From Streptomyces sp. BV286 (GTDB lineage Bacteria > Actinomycetota > Actinomycetes > Streptomycetales > Streptomycetaceae): a stretch of DNA of 64,000 bases. Shown here piece after piece: positions 26,082 through 35,441 of this stretch. The stretch lies in NCBI RefSeq assembly GCF_019090165.1, contig NZ_JAHRIB010000095.1:25083-89082 (forward strand). Direction: 5' to 3'. The position numbers were made by a program, and so were the translations under genes. A model generated the notes under the pieces. It was not told the DNA's origin. It saw nothing but the letters and a program-made list of their open reading frames with translations, and did no database searches. Every line of letters begins with the position of its first letter. Within the stretch, counting starts at the first letter, position 1.

Positions 26082-27349
26082 TGCGAATCCCCGAGGTGAA
26101 GTGGGTGCGGCGACGGAGGGCCGGGGGAACGACAGCCGACCGGTCGCGGTTCAGTCCGCGCGACCTGCTGTCTGAGTCCGTCGCCGGAATCCTCCAGCGT
26201 CCGGCGCGCTCCGCCCTGACCGCGCTGGGTACCGTGCTGGGCGTCGGCACGTTCGTCGCGGTCCTCGGCCTCACGGCCACCACGTCCTCACAGATCGACT
26301 CCCGCTTCAACGAGTTGACCGCCACCGAGGTGACCGTCGAGGACACCGGCGGCGAACAGCCCGAGTTCCTCTCCAACGCCTTCCCCGCCGACGCGGACCG
26401 GCGTATCGGCGCGCTGGGCGGGGTCCGGGAGGCCGGTGTGTACTGGCCCGTGCGCCTCGGACCCGGCACCGTCGTGAGCGCCGCGCCCGTCGGTACGGAG
26501 GGGACAGGGGAGCAGACGCAGGTGGTCGCCGCGTCTCCCGGCGTCCTCGCGGCGGCCGGCCCGCACCTGGCGCAGGGGCGGATCTTCGACGAGTACCACG
26601 ACCGGCGGGGTGAGAACGTCGCCGTGATCGGCGCCGGACTCGCCTCCCGCCTGGGCATCACCACGCTGGAGACGGCCCCGGCCATCTTCGTGGAGGACCG
26701 CGCCTTCACGGTGATCGGCATCGTCGACGACGTGCGGCGCAAGGCGGACCTGCTGTTGTCGGTGGTGGTGCCGCGGACCACGGCCGAGAAGATATGGGGC
26801 GGCCCGGAGGCAGGACAGCGGGCCAAGATGCTCATCTCCACCGAGCTGGGTGCCGCCCGGCAGATCGCCGCCGAGGCGGCGCTGGCCCTCGACCCCGCGC
26901 ACCCCGACCACTTCAAGGTCGTACCGCCGCCGGATCCGAGATCCCTGCGCGGTGACGTCACCTCCGACCTGAACCAGCTCTTCATGCTGATGGCCGGGAT
27001 CTGCCTGGTGATCGGGGCGGTCGGCATCGCCAACACCACACTCGTCGCCGTCCTCGAACGCACCGGGGAGATCGGCCTGCGCAGGGCGCTCGGCGCTCGC
27101 GGCCGCCATGTCACCGTGCAGTTCCTGGCGGAGTCGGGCGCCCTGGGGGCGCTCGGCGGGCTGGTCGGCACCAGCCTCGGCACGGTGACCGTGGTCGGTA
27201 TGGCGGTCGTCCGTGACTGGACACCGGTCATCCATCCGGCGACCGTCGTCGCCGCCCCGGCAATCGGCCTGGTCACCGGGGTTCTCGCGGGGCTCTACCC
27301 CGCGTGGCGCGCCAGCCGCATCCAGCCCGCGGAGGCGTTGCGCCGCTGA
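26081..27349 (+). CDS. MacB-like ABC exporter permease (FtsX domain)
   Basis: The 422-residue permease follows the MacB topology: a cytoplasmic start, TM1 (LTALGTVLGVGTFVAVLGLT), a large extracytoplasmic MacB_PCD domain of about 200 residues, and three C-terminal helices. The C-terminal part forms the FtsX domain (IGAVGIANTTLVAVLERTGE and IGLRRALGARGRHVTVQFL). The ATG at 26081 directly overlaps the ATPase stop. With the ATPase and the wall-binding adaptor it makes a complete mechanotransmission-type exporter, a class that moves peptides, lipoproteins or antimicrobials. The substrate is unknown. Confidence 0.93.
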   Translation: MRIPEVKWVRRRRAGGTTADRSRFSPRDLLSESVAGILQRPARSALTALGTVLGVGTFVAVLGLTATTSSQIDSRFNELTATEVTVEDTGGEQPEFLSNAFPADADRRIGALGGVREAGVYWPVRLGPGTVVSAAPVGTEGTGEQTQVVAASPGVLAAAGPHLAQGRIFDEYHDRRGENVAVIGAGLASRLGITTLETAPAIFVEDRAFTVIGIVDDVRRKADLLLSVVVPRTTAEKIWGGPEAGQRAKMLISTELGAARQIAAEAALALDPAHPDHFKVVPPPDPRSLRGDVTSDLNQLFMLMAGICLVIGAVGIANTTLVAVLERTGEIGLRRALGARGRHVTVQFLAESGALGALGGLVGTSLGTVTVVGMAVVRDWTPVIHPATVVAAPAIGLVTGVLAGLYPAWRASRIQPAEALRR

Positions 27350-27422
27350 GGCACAGCGCTCCCCGCTTCTTCAGCCCGGCTCCGGCCGGCGCCGACCTCG
27401 CAGAGTCTGTGGAACCTTGTGC

Positions 27423-27450
27423 GGGCCCCTCCCCGGTGGGGGAGGGGCCC
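27423..27450. terminator. Strong hairpin terminator
   Basis: GGGCCCCTCCCC (27423-27434) pairs perfectly with GGGGAGGGGCCC (27439-27450) around a GGTG loop and is followed by GTTT. It lies downstream of the ABC-exporter operon and between it and the convergent LCP gene. Confidence 0.9.
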
Positions 27451-27507
27451 GTTTCGTCAGTACCGGGTGAAGGCCGGGTTCAGGTGCGCAGGCCGGCCGT
27501 CAGGCCG

Positions 27508-29142
27508 TCACAAGCGGTAGGGCTTGTACACCGGCATGCACGCGCCGCTGTCGGAACCGCTCACGACGTCGGCATCCTTGGGAAGTTCCCCGGCCTTCGG
27601 CGCGGACTGCTTCGGATAGGCCGTGCCGTTCCGCCAGTCGCCGCCCACGACCAGGGTGACCCCGGAGACGTCGGTCGACTTCTTCACCGAACTCAGCGGG
27701 ATGCCCAGGGACTTGGCGACCGCCTGGGCGTCGCCCTCCAGCTCGGCGCTCGGGAAGCGGACGACCGTCCTGTCCTCGGCCACCGCGGCCGACCTGTCGG
27801 CCGTCGCCCTGGTGAAGCCCTTCTGGGTGAGCAGCCCGGCGATCGTGCTCGCCCTGCCGCCGACCGGGCCGAGCGTGGCCGACTGCGTGCCGTTCCGCAC
27901 CGCCACAGCGATCTCGTCGTCCGCGGCCGCCGGGTCCTTGGAGACCTTTTCCGCGGCCTTCTTCTTCGCCGTTTTCCCGCCCTTGTCGAACGCGATGTCG
28001 TCGCGGACCATCGTCCACACCTTCTCGGCGTCGGCGCCCGCCGGGACCAGGTGGTTGGGGTCCTGCGGGTCGACGACGGTCGGTACGGTCGTCATGGTGA
28101 TCCGCTTGGTCGGCACCGTCTTGAGCTGCATGCCCAGGTCGTACAGGTCCTTGACCGAGCCGAGTTCCTCGGAGACCTTCAGGGACTTCGTGGCTGCCTC
28201 GGCCAGGCCCATCAACCGCCCGCCGTCGGTGAAGACGTTCTGGTCCTTCAGCGTGCGGATCATCGAGTTCATGTACATGTGCTGGGCCTTGGCCCGGCCC
28301 AGGTCGCTGTAGAAGGCGTGCCTGGTGCGCAGCCACTGCAGGGCCTTCTTGCCCGTGATCTTCTGCTTGCCGGCATCCAGCCGCAGGTTGGAGCCGCCGG
28401 GCACGCCGGGCAGCGGGCGGTCCCACATCTTGTGCTCCACACAGACCTCGACACCGCCGATGGCGTCCGCCATCTTCACCACACCCGCGAAGTCGATCGT
28501 CATCCAGTGGTCGATGTAGACACCGGTGAGGTTCTGCCAGGTGGCCAGGGTGCAGCCGGCTCCGCCGCGGCCCAACGACGCGTTGATGATGTTGTTGGTC
28601 GCGGGGTACTGCTCGTCGGTCTCGGGATCCGTGCACTTCGGGATGTCGACCCGGGTGTCGCGCGGAATGCTCACGACGGCGGCGCTCTTGCGGTCCGCGG
28701 ACAGGTGGATGAGCATCTGGACGTCGCCCAGCGGTTTGCTGCCGACCTGGTCCCGGCTGCCGCCGAGCTTGACGTTCTCCGTGGAGTTACGGCTGTCGGA
28801 GCCGATCAGCAGGATGTTCAGCGGTGTCTGGCCGGCCGCGTTCGGCTTCGACTTCTCCGCCTTGGAGTCTCCGCTGGCGCGCTCGCCCTTCTGGATGTTG
28901 CTGTTCAGGTGCTGGTAGTAGAGGTAACCGGCGCCGGCCGTCCCGAGTATGAGCACCGCGAGGGTCGCGGCGGACCACCGGAGTATGCCGTGTTTGCTGC
29001 GGGGTCGCGGTGATCTGCCATGCCGGCCACCGCCGGCGTCACCCCCCTCCTGCTGTGCCCCACCACTGTGCGAGCCGCCCTCCCCCGTGGCCGACCGGTC
29101 ATGTGGTCGGGTCCCCTCTCCCCGCACACTGCTCTGCACCAT
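27508..29142 (-). CDS. LCP family glycopolymer transferase with LytR_C domain
   Basis: The 544-residue product has a Gly/Ser/Arg-rich cytoplasmic N terminus, a membrane helix (SAATLAVLILGTAGAGYLYY) and a full LCP domain. The motifs are LNILLIGSDSRN, VSIPRDTRVD, and KALQWLRTRHAFYSDLGRAK. The C-terminal LytR_C domain (IAVAVRNGTQSATLG, LVVGGDWRNGTAY) completes it. The ATG at 29142 is preferred over an upstream start because GGAGG lies seven bases before it. It follows another LCP gene on the same strand, with a hairpin in the 76-bp gap. Two such LytR_C paralogues in tandem suggest recent duplication. Confidence 0.92.
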   Translation of the reverse strand: MVQSSVRGEGTRPHDRSATGEGGSHSGGAQQEGGDAGGGRHGRSPRPRSKHGILRWSAATLAVLILGTAGAGYLYYQHLNSNIQKGERASGDSKAEKSKPNAAGQTPLNILLIGSDSRNSTENVKLGGSRDQVGSKPLGDVQMLIHLSADRKSAAVVSIPRDTRVDIPKCTDPETDEQYPATNNIINASLGRGGAGCTLATWQNLTGVYIDHWMTIDFAGVVKMADAIGGVEVCVEHKMWDRPLPGVPGGSNLRLDAGKQKITGKKALQWLRTRHAFYSDLGRAKAQHMYMNSMIRTLKDQNVFTDGGRLMGLAEAATKSLKVSEELGSVKDLYDLGMQLKTVPTKRITMTTVPTVVDPQDPNHLVPAGADAEKVWTMVRDDIAFDKGGKTAKKKAAEKVSKDPAAADDEIAVAVRNGTQSATLGPVGGRASTIAGLLTQKGFTRATADRSAAVAEDRTVVRFPSAELEGDAQAVAKSLGIPLSSVKKSTDVSGVTLVVGGDWRNGTAYPKQSAPKAGELPKDADVVSGSDSGACMPVYKPYRL

Positions 29143-29172
29143 CTCCCTGCCTCCCACCCCTGCGCCCGACAC

Positions 29173-29215
29173 AAAGAATCCGTCGTACGCCTGTTAGACG
29201 CACGACGGACCCTTT
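29173..29215 (-). terminator. Hairpin between two LCP genes
   Basis: Arms TCCGTCGT (29179-29186) and ACGACGGA (29202-29209), flanked by AAAG and CTTT, form a long stem just after the stop of the upstream LCP gene on the minus strand. It probably ends or attenuates that transcript before the next LCP gene. Confidence 0.6.
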
Positions 29216-29218
29216 GGG

Positions 29219-30961
29219 TTACCCGGCGCACTCAACCTTGTCTGCCGTCGATTTCTCGACGTCCGCCGAACCGGCCGACGGAGCGGTCAGTGAAACCCCG
29301 GCCCCCTTGAAGTCCTCTCCCAGGGTCAGCGAAATCGCAGGCAGGCCCTGGGAGTTGGTCACGCTCTTGCCCGGCTTCATCGCCGACCCGGGCAGACCCA
29401 TGAGGTCGGCGAGCCTGCGTGCCTGATCGGCCTGGTCAGGAGCGTACTCAAGAGTAGTCTTTTTCAGCGTCACTCCGGCGTTGCCCGCGTTCTCGGACTT
29501 GGTCACACCCTCTTCGACCTGCAGCCAGTTGAGGGTCTCCTGCGCGGACCCGCCGGGGGCACCGCCGTTGAGGACCCTGACGCGTACCTCCGAAGGGTCG
29601 GCCTTGCTGCCCTTGAGCCGGGCGGCCACGGCGGCCTTCTCCTTCTTCTTCTCCTGCTTGACGGCGGTGAGTGACACGTCGTCCTTCACCAGGGCGAACA
29701 GCTCCTTGGCGTTGGGCTCCTTGAAGACGACCGTCGCCTTGATGTCCTCGGTCGGATTGTCGACCACCGGCACCGTCGTGAAGGACAGGTTCTTCATGTC
29801 GAACTTGCCCAGTTCCAGGCCCAGATCGCGGAGCTTGGTGATGCTGCCGATCTTCGAGTCGACGGTCAGCGCCTTGGTGCCCGCCTCGGCCAGCTTCACG
29901 AGCTTCGTCGGACTGGTGAGGGTGTCGTTCGACTTCAGCTTGCGCATCAGCGAGCTGAGGAACTGCTGCTGGATCTCGATCCGGCTCAGGTCGCCGCCGA
30001 AGCCCACGGAGTGACGGGTGCGGACGAAGGCGAGCGCCTCCTCACCCTGGATCTTGTGCTCACCCTTGGACAACTTGAGCTTGGAGTCCGGGTCGTTGAT
30101 GTCCTTGGCCAGACAGACCTCGACGCCGTCGACCGCCGAGGTCAGCGTCTTGACCGCGTTGAAGTCGGCGATCATGAAGTGGTCCAGCTTGATGCCGGTC
30201 ATCGCGGTGACGGTCCGCATGGTGCAGCTCGGCGTGCGGCCCTCCTGGCCCAGGCTGTTGTTGAAGCGCGTGCTCAGCGTGCCCGGGATGACCTTGGTGG
30301 AGCCGTCCTCCTGGGTCGTCGGACAGTCCGGGATGTCGGTGATCAGGTCACGCGGAATGCTCATCGCGGTGGCGTTCGTACGGTCCTTGGAGACATGCAG
30401 CAACACCGTGGTGTCGGCGTGCCCCGGGCTGTTCGAGTCGCCGTAGCCGCTGTTCCCGGCACCCGTGCGCTTGTCCGTGCCCACCAGCAGGACGTTGATC
30501 GCCCGGTCCTTGCTGAAGCCGCCGGTACCCGCGCCGTCGTCGGAGACGGACGTGATGTTGTCGTTCAGGTGCTTCCAGTAGAGGTACCCGGCCGTACTGG
30601 CGCCGACGAGCAGGAAGGCCATCGTGCCGCCCGTCCAGACCAGGATCTTCTTGCCCCTGGACTGTTTGGGCCGGCCCTTGCGGCGGCCGGGCGGCGGGCC
30701 CTGCGGCGCGCGTCGTCTGCGCGGTCCGGGCACGCCCGGTTCCGGCGCCTCCTCGGGCGTTTGCTGCCGCTCCCGGCCGGGAGCGGAGCGCCCCCGCGGG
30801 GGCGTGGCACCGCCCGCCGTTCTGCGAGCGCGGGGACCGGGGACCGCTGACTGCGCTGCGGAAGCCTGCAGTCGCAGTTCGTAGTCGCCGGTGCTCGGGT
30901 TGAGTACCCACTGGTCTGCGGGGTCGATATCGTCCGCCCGCCCACGGCCTTGCGCGTCCAC
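29219..30961 (-). CDS. LCP family glycopolymer transferase with LytR_C domain
   Basis: This is the longest LCP paralogue here (580 residues). The N terminus (GRGRADDIDPADQWVLNP) resembles that of other Streptomyces LCP proteins. A long basic Pro-rich region, a membrane helix (GTMAFLLVGASTAGYLYW), and the LCP domain (INVLLVGTDKRTG, MSIPRDLITD, EALAFVRTRHSVGFGGDLSR) follow. The C terminus is a LytR_C domain (VRVRVLNGGAPGGSA). The GTG at 30961 is chosen on that N-terminal pattern; an in-frame TTG at 31033 would add 24 residues. Upstream lies a GAACGTACGTTC palindrome. Confidence 0.92.
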   Translation of the reverse strand: MDAQGRGRADDIDPADQWVLNPSTGDYELRLQASAAQSAVPGPRARRTAGGATPPRGRSAPGRERQQTPEEAPEPGVPGPRRRRAPQGPPPGRRKGRPKQSRGKKILVWTGGTMAFLLVGASTAGYLYWKHLNDNITSVSDDGAGTGGFSKDRAINVLLVGTDKRTGAGNSGYGDSNSPGHADTTVLLHVSKDRTNATAMSIPRDLITDIPDCPTTQEDGSTKVIPGTLSTRFNNSLGQEGRTPSCTMRTVTAMTGIKLDHFMIADFNAVKTLTSAVDGVEVCLAKDINDPDSKLKLSKGEHKIQGEEALAFVRTRHSVGFGGDLSRIEIQQQFLSSLMRKLKSNDTLTSPTKLVKLAEAGTKALTVDSKIGSITKLRDLGLELGKFDMKNLSFTTVPVVDNPTEDIKATVVFKEPNAKELFALVKDDVSLTAVKQEKKKEKAAVAARLKGSKADPSEVRVRVLNGGAPGGSAQETLNWLQVEEGVTKSENAGNAGVTLKKTTLEYAPDQADQARRLADLMGLPGSAMKPGKSVTNSQGLPAISLTLGEDFKGAGVSLTAPSAGSADVEKSTADKVECAG

Positions 30962-31166
30962 GGTTGCTTGAGTCCTCCGTCGGGGCCACGCGGCGTCTTT
31001 CCCCCTCAAAAGACGCTCGGTCAGTCGGTCCAACCAGTGCGCGACCTCAGGACAGACCTCGTGGCCGGGTGCACCGGATCGCTCACACTATCCGCCCTGT
31101 TCGGCGTCAAGCGACGACGGTGACAAATTCCACGTCCCTACAACCGGGCAATCCACCCAATTCTTT

Positions 31167-31178
31167 GAACGTACGTTC
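31167..31178. promoter_or_regulatory. GAACGTACGTTC palindrome
   Basis: A perfect 12-bp palindrome lies in the gap between two minus-strand LCP genes, about 205 bp upstream of the start at 30961. It is a candidate regulator site only; no partner is known. Confidence 0.35.
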
Positions 31179-31219
31179 TCTCTCTTGGTGTGCCCTTTAC
31201 TCAGCGGGCCGTTCCGGCG

Positions 31220-32587
31220 TCAACCGCACGCGTCCTCGGCGGCCGTGTTCCCCCGGAAAGTCGGCGCGGGACTCGTGGCGGGCGAAGGGTCGGCGGCCCG
31301 TTTTCCGTCTGATGTGCCGTTCTGTGGTTCCGCCGGGCCCGAGTGGCGTCCGTCGCGCCCTTCTTGGCCCTCGTCACCCTGCCGAAAAGGCCCGTAGCCG
31401 TACGAATCGCCGTGCGCATCACCGGATGTGTCCTCGGTGTTCTCGGTGCCCTCGGTCTCATCCGGTGCCGTACGGCTCCACTGTGTGCCGGAATTTTCCG
31501 GAAGTTCCTTGGTGACCTCCAACGGCGCGTCCGTACGCAGCCGTTCGAAGAGTTTCTCCGCCTCGGGTTCCACGAGCTGGTCGCGATTGGCGTTGTAGGC
31601 GTACGACTCCCTGGGCACGGTGAGGAATTGCACCCGTTCGGTGGGGATGTTGCGCATGCCGCGCACCAGGTCGTAAAGGCCCCGCAGGCTCGCCAGTGCG
31701 GGGTCGGTGGTGAGCGACGACGTCGCCGCGTCCAGCACGGGATAGAGCTTCACCGGATTCAGCAGTACGTCGTTGCTGCGCACCTTGTTGACCAGCGCGC
31801 CCAGGAAACGCTGCTGGCGGTCCATCCGGTCGGTGTCGCTGCCGTCACCGATGGTCTTGCGGGCGCGTACGTAGCCGAGGGCCTGTTCGCCGTTGAGCCG
31901 CACCTTGCCCGCGGGCAGCCGCAGCTTGGCCGCGGGATCGTCGATCGGCTCCTTGAGGCACACCTCGACGCCGTCCACCGCGTCGACCATGTCCTTGAAC
32001 CCATGGAAGTCGACCACCATGTGGTGGTCGACCCGAACGCGGGTCAGTTTCTCGACGGTACGGATCGTGCAGGCCGAACCGCCGCTCTGGAAGGCGTAGT
32101 TGAACATCGCGAACAGGGGCGCCGTGCGGGTGCCGTCGGGCCGGCGGCAGCTCGGTACGTCCACCATCAGGTCGCGGGGGAGCGAGACGGCGGTCGCGCT
32201 GCGCCGGTTCGCCGCCAGGTGCAGCAGGATCGTGGTGTCGGAGCGCTCGGTGCCGGAGTCCCGTCCGTACTTGCCGTTCCCGTCCCCCGACCGCGAGTCC
32301 GAGCCGATCAGCAGGATGTTCTGGGCGTCCCGCACCAGCGAGGTGGGCCGCTCCTTCTCGTACCGGGCGAGCTCGGCGGCGGTGTCGTCGTCCGACGTGA
32401 TGTTGCCGTTCAGCTTCTCGTACACCGCCCACCCGGCTCCCGCCGCGGCCACGAGGACCACGGCGGTGCCGATGCCCGCGTACCGCAGCCACCGCCGGCG
32501 GCGCCGGGCGGCACCGGCTCCGGTGGCGGACGCGCCCGCGCCGGGCCCGACCACCCCCTCGCCGTGCGTGCCTCCGCTGCCGCTCAC
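31220..32587 (-). CDS. LCP family glycopolymer transferase with acidic C-terminal tail
   Basis: The 455-residue product has a Gly-rich N terminus and a membrane helix (GIGTAVVLVAAAGAGWAVYE). The LCP domain is complete (QNILLIGSDSRSGD, DTTILLHLA, VSLPRDLMVD, QALGYVRARKTIGDGSD). Instead of LytR_C it ends in a low-complexity tail of about 90 residues, rich in Asp, Glu, Gly, Thr and Pro, probably unstructured outside the membrane. The GTG at 32587 is preferred because GTGGAG provides a ribosome site at proper distance; a GTG at 32599 overlaps the purine stretch. It is the first in the run of three minus-strand LCP genes. Confidence 0.9.
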   Translation of the reverse strand: MSGSGGTHGEGVVGPGAGASATGAGAARRRRRWLRYAGIGTAVVLVAAAGAGWAVYEKLNGNITSDDDTAAELARYEKERPTSLVRDAQNILLIGSDSRSGDGNGKYGRDSGTERSDTTILLHLAANRRSATAVSLPRDLMVDVPSCRRPDGTRTAPLFAMFNYAFQSGGSACTIRTVEKLTRVRVDHHMVVDFHGFKDMVDAVDGVEVCLKEPIDDPAAKLRLPAGKVRLNGEQALGYVRARKTIGDGSDTDRMDRQQRFLGALVNKVRSNDVLLNPVKLYPVLDAATSSLTTDPALASLRGLYDLVRGMRNIPTERVQFLTVPRESYAYNANRDQLVEPEAEKLFERLRTDAPLEVTKELPENSGTQWSRTAPDETEGTENTEDTSGDAHGDSYGYGPFRQGDEGQEGRDGRHSGPAEPQNGTSDGKRAADPSPATSPAPTFRGNTAAEDACG

Positions 32588-32785
32588 GCCACGCTCCACC
32601 CCTCCTGCCGTTCGGAACCTGCCCCTACGACCATGACCCGGCGGGGGACGGGGGGCTTCGGGGGAGGGGCCGAACGGGGGACGGGACCGGGGATGCGGCG
32701 GGGCCGGAGGCCGACGTCTCCCGGCCCGCCGCGCGGGCGAGGGAAACCGCCCACGCCGCGCGGCGAACCCGCGCGGCGAACCCGC

Positions 32786-33541
32786 TCAGCGAGCCGTGGA
32801 GGTGACCCGCTCGCTCTCGATCCGCTTGGCCAGGGAGTCGCCCCCGAGCTGGTCGAGGTTCCGGCACAGCACCACGGACCCGCCGGTGGCCAGCGGCGCG
32901 TAGAGACCGGCGCTCAGCCCGTCCCACGTGTCGTACGAAAGCGCGGACAACAGCCGGGACCCGGGCCCCGTCAGGTCGAGCCCGGGAGCGTCGGCCCGCG
33001 CCCGCTCGACGACCTCCGCCCCCGTCAGCTCCGCCCCGGCCACGACCAGTGCGGCACTCTCCGGGTCCACCGGGCCGTACGGCCGGAAGACGTCACCCTG
33101 ACCGGGCACCTCGACGGCGTAGTCGGCGTACCCGGCCGGCGGCTGCGCGAAGCGGCGTCCCAGCGGCGCGAGCGACAACGCCACCCGCTCCCCGGAACAG
33201 GCGAGCCCGGCCTCGAACCGGCCCGGTCCGGCGACCACGTGATCGGCAACGCCCGCGTCACCCCCGACATCCGCCACCACGCCCGCGGACGAACACGCGA
33301 GCAGCCACACCGCCGTCTGCCAGTGCGCGGGCAGCAGCAGCGCCACGCGCTCACCGGGCTCGGCGCCCAGTTCGCCCTGGAGCAGATTCGCGGTCTTGGC
33401 CACCCAATTGGCGAAGGTGGCCACGGACAGTTCGACACGTTCGCCCGTGGCGTCGTCGTAGAAGGTCACCAGGGGGCGTGCGGGATCCGCGGCGAGCGCG
33501 GATCGCAGCAGGTCGGCGGGGGTGCGGTCGGTGGCGTTCAC
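32786..33541 (-). CDS. TIGR03089 family protein (half-size ANL-like domain)
   Basis: The 251-residue protein resembles only the N-terminal part of acyl-CoA synthetase-like (ANL) enzymes: LVTFYDDATGERVELSVATFANWV, then NLLQGELGAEPGERVALLLPAHW. It stops at about half the normal length and lacks the adenylate-forming core motifs, so it is unlikely to be an active ligase. This matches the actinobacterial TIGR03089 family, which in mycobacteria also neighbours an LCP gene (from memory, Rv3268 beside cpsA). The GTG at 33541 is used. It may regulate or support glycopolymer assembly; the role is not known. Confidence 0.85.
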   Translation of the reverse strand: MNATDRTPADLLRSALAADPARPLVTFYDDATGERVELSVATFANWVAKTANLLQGELGAEPGERVALLLPAHWQTAVWLLACSSAGVVADVGGDAGVADHVVAGPGRFEAGLACSGERVALSLAPLGRRFAQPPAGYADYAVEVPGQGDVFRPYGPVDPESAALVVAGAELTGAEVVERARADAPGLDLTGPGSRLLSALSYDTWDGLSAGLYAPLATGGSVVLCRNLDQLGGDSLAKRIESERVTSTAR

Positions 33542-33645
33542 GGGACGCAAGCGTACGCGGGCACCTGCCCGGGCGGGGGAGCGAGGGCCACCGGTTCGGC
33601 CGAGTGCGGCCGACGGTCCGTCATATCCCGGATGGACAGATAAGT

Positions 33646-35274
33646 ATGACTATGTCCAGGATCAGGGGCATGCGCGGACATCTTGCTTCCTCGATCGCCG
33701 TCACGTGTGCGGCCGCCCTGGCCTTCCCCCTGGCGCTGGCCTCCGACGCCGCGGCCACGCCCCTCGCCTCCGGAAGGCCGGCCGACGGCAGACCGGTCGC
33801 CGGGTGGACGACCCCGGACGGACCGGCATCCGGGCGAACGGCACGCGCCCGACCCGAAACGGCCAGGCCGTCCACCACCTCGGCGGGGCCCCGCACGGGC
33901 GCGGCGGCAGCCCCCGTGGCGTCGGCCGACCGGGCCGTCCCCGGCAGCACCCAGTCCCTCCCGCTCGCCCCCCTCGCCCCCGGTGCCTCCCACGTCACGC
34001 CCACCCCCTCCGGCGACCGCACGCTGGCCCCCGTGTCCGCCCCCGTCCAGGGCCTCGCCCGGCGGGACGTGCGGCACTTCTCCCTCGTGGGCGTCGTCTG
34101 GGACAACCCCGACAGCGAACTCCACGGCCGGGTCCAGGTCCGTACCCGCGCCACCGGCACCGGCAGATGGTCCGCCTGGCAGGACGTGGACACGCACAAC
34201 CACGAGCACGCGGCCGACCCCGACACCGCGGAACGCACCTCCGGCCGGGTACGGGGCTCCACGGCGCCCCTGTGGGTGGGTGCCTCGGACGGTGTCGAGG
34301 TCCGCGTCCAGGCGGAGGCGGACGGCCGGGCGGGCGCCGACGGGAGGGCCGCCGCGAGCGAGCCCCTCCCCAGGGGACTGCACGTCGAACTGGTCGATCC
34401 CGGCGCCGAGCCCCCGCCCCAGGGCTCCGAGGTGGACGTCCCCCGCGCCACGGCCCTGACCGCCGAGTCCGCGGCCTCCTCCGCCGTCAACGCCGACCTC
34501 GCCCCCCTCGGAGCCACCGAGATCCCGGCCCTGAGCCAGCGGCAGACGCGGGCCGACCTGCTCGCGACCCGCGGCGAGGGCGAGGAGACGACGGGTACGA
34601 CGGGCACGACCGGTACGGCCGGTACGACGGACACGGCCGGCTCGGCGGCCGGCCAGCAGGCGAAGCCGTACATCGGCGCACGTCCGCGCATCGTCACCCG
34701 CCGGGGCTGGGGCGCCGACGAGACGATCCGCGAGCGGAACTTCAGCTACACGAAGACAGTGAAGGCCGCCTTCGTCCACCACACCGCGTCGGGCAACAAC
34801 TACCGCTGCGCGCAAGCCTCTTCAGTCATCCGCAGTATCTACCGCTACCACGTGAAGAGCAGCGGCTGGCGTGACATCGGCTACAACTTCCTCGTCGACA
34901 AGTGCGGAAACATCTACGAGGGACGGGCCGGTGGCGTGGCCAAGCCGGTCATGGGCGCGCACACTCTCGGTTTCAACACCAAGAGCATGGGGATCGCGGT
35001 CCTCGGAAGCTTCGGCGGCATCAACCCGCCGGCCCCCGCGGTGAAGGCCGTCGCCCGGCTCACCGCGTGGAAGCTCGGCCTCTTCGGAGCGAACCCGCAG
35101 GGCAAGACCTACCTCACGTCGGGTGGCGGGAATCTCTACCGAAAAGGAAAGAACGTACGACTCAATGTAATCTCCGGTCACCGGGACGGATTCGCCACCG
35201 AATGCCCGGGCGGCCGGCTGTACGCGAAGCTCGGCAGTGCCCGTGCCACTTCGGCCCGCTACCAGGGACGATGA
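33646..35274 (+). CDS. Secreted N-acetylmuramoyl-L-alanine amidase (PGRP domain)
   Basis: The 542-residue exoenzyme cleaves the bond between muramic acid and the peptide stem of peptidoglycan. A signal peptide (AVTCAAALAFPLALASDAAA) precedes a long region with a beta-rich domain (residues about 140-280). A Gly-Thr-rich linker leads to the C-terminal amidase_2/PGRP domain (residues about 345-540). Zinc ligands are visible in FVHHTASG, the SGHRDGF histidine and the ATECPGG cysteine; the GYNFLVD tyrosine is also kept. The ATG at 33646 is used, but 33652 or 33670 are alternatives. It is divergent from the TIGR03089 gene. Confidence 0.9.
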   Translation: MTMSRIRGMRGHLASSIAVTCAAALAFPLALASDAAATPLASGRPADGRPVAGWTTPDGPASGRTARARPETARPSTTSAGPRTGAAAAPVASADRAVPGSTQSLPLAPLAPGASHVTPTPSGDRTLAPVSAPVQGLARRDVRHFSLVGVVWDNPDSELHGRVQVRTRATGTGRWSAWQDVDTHNHEHAADPDTAERTSGRVRGSTAPLWVGASDGVEVRVQAEADGRAGADGRAAASEPLPRGLHVELVDPGAEPPPQGSEVDVPRATALTAESAASSAVNADLAPLGATEIPALSQRQTRADLLATRGEGEETTGTTGTTGTAGTTDTAGSAAGQQAKPYIGARPRIVTRRGWGADETIRERNFSYTKTVKAAFVHHTASGNNYRCAQASSVIRSIYRYHVKSSGWRDIGYNFLVDKCGNIYEGRAGGVAKPVMGAHTLGFNTKSMGIAVLGSFGGINPPAPAVKAVARLTAWKLGLFGANPQGKTYLTSGGGNLYRKGKNVRLNVISGHRDGFATECPGGRLYAKLGSARATSARYQGR

Positions 35275-35441
35275 GGTCCGGTCGGCGGGAACGCTGAAGC
35301 TCGGCATGCCGGGTCCCCAAACCCGGCGGCTCCCCACGGCCATCCTCCCCCAGAGGCGCCCCACAGCCATCTAAACGGTCTGCACACACTGGCCGGTCGA
35401 AAGACAGTTCGGCCGGCCCCAGCAGGAAGCAGAGACGACAG

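Noticed and set aside
32786..33541. Functional acyl-CoA synthetase
   Set aside because: The product is half-length and lacks adenylation core motifs, matching TIGR03089 instead.
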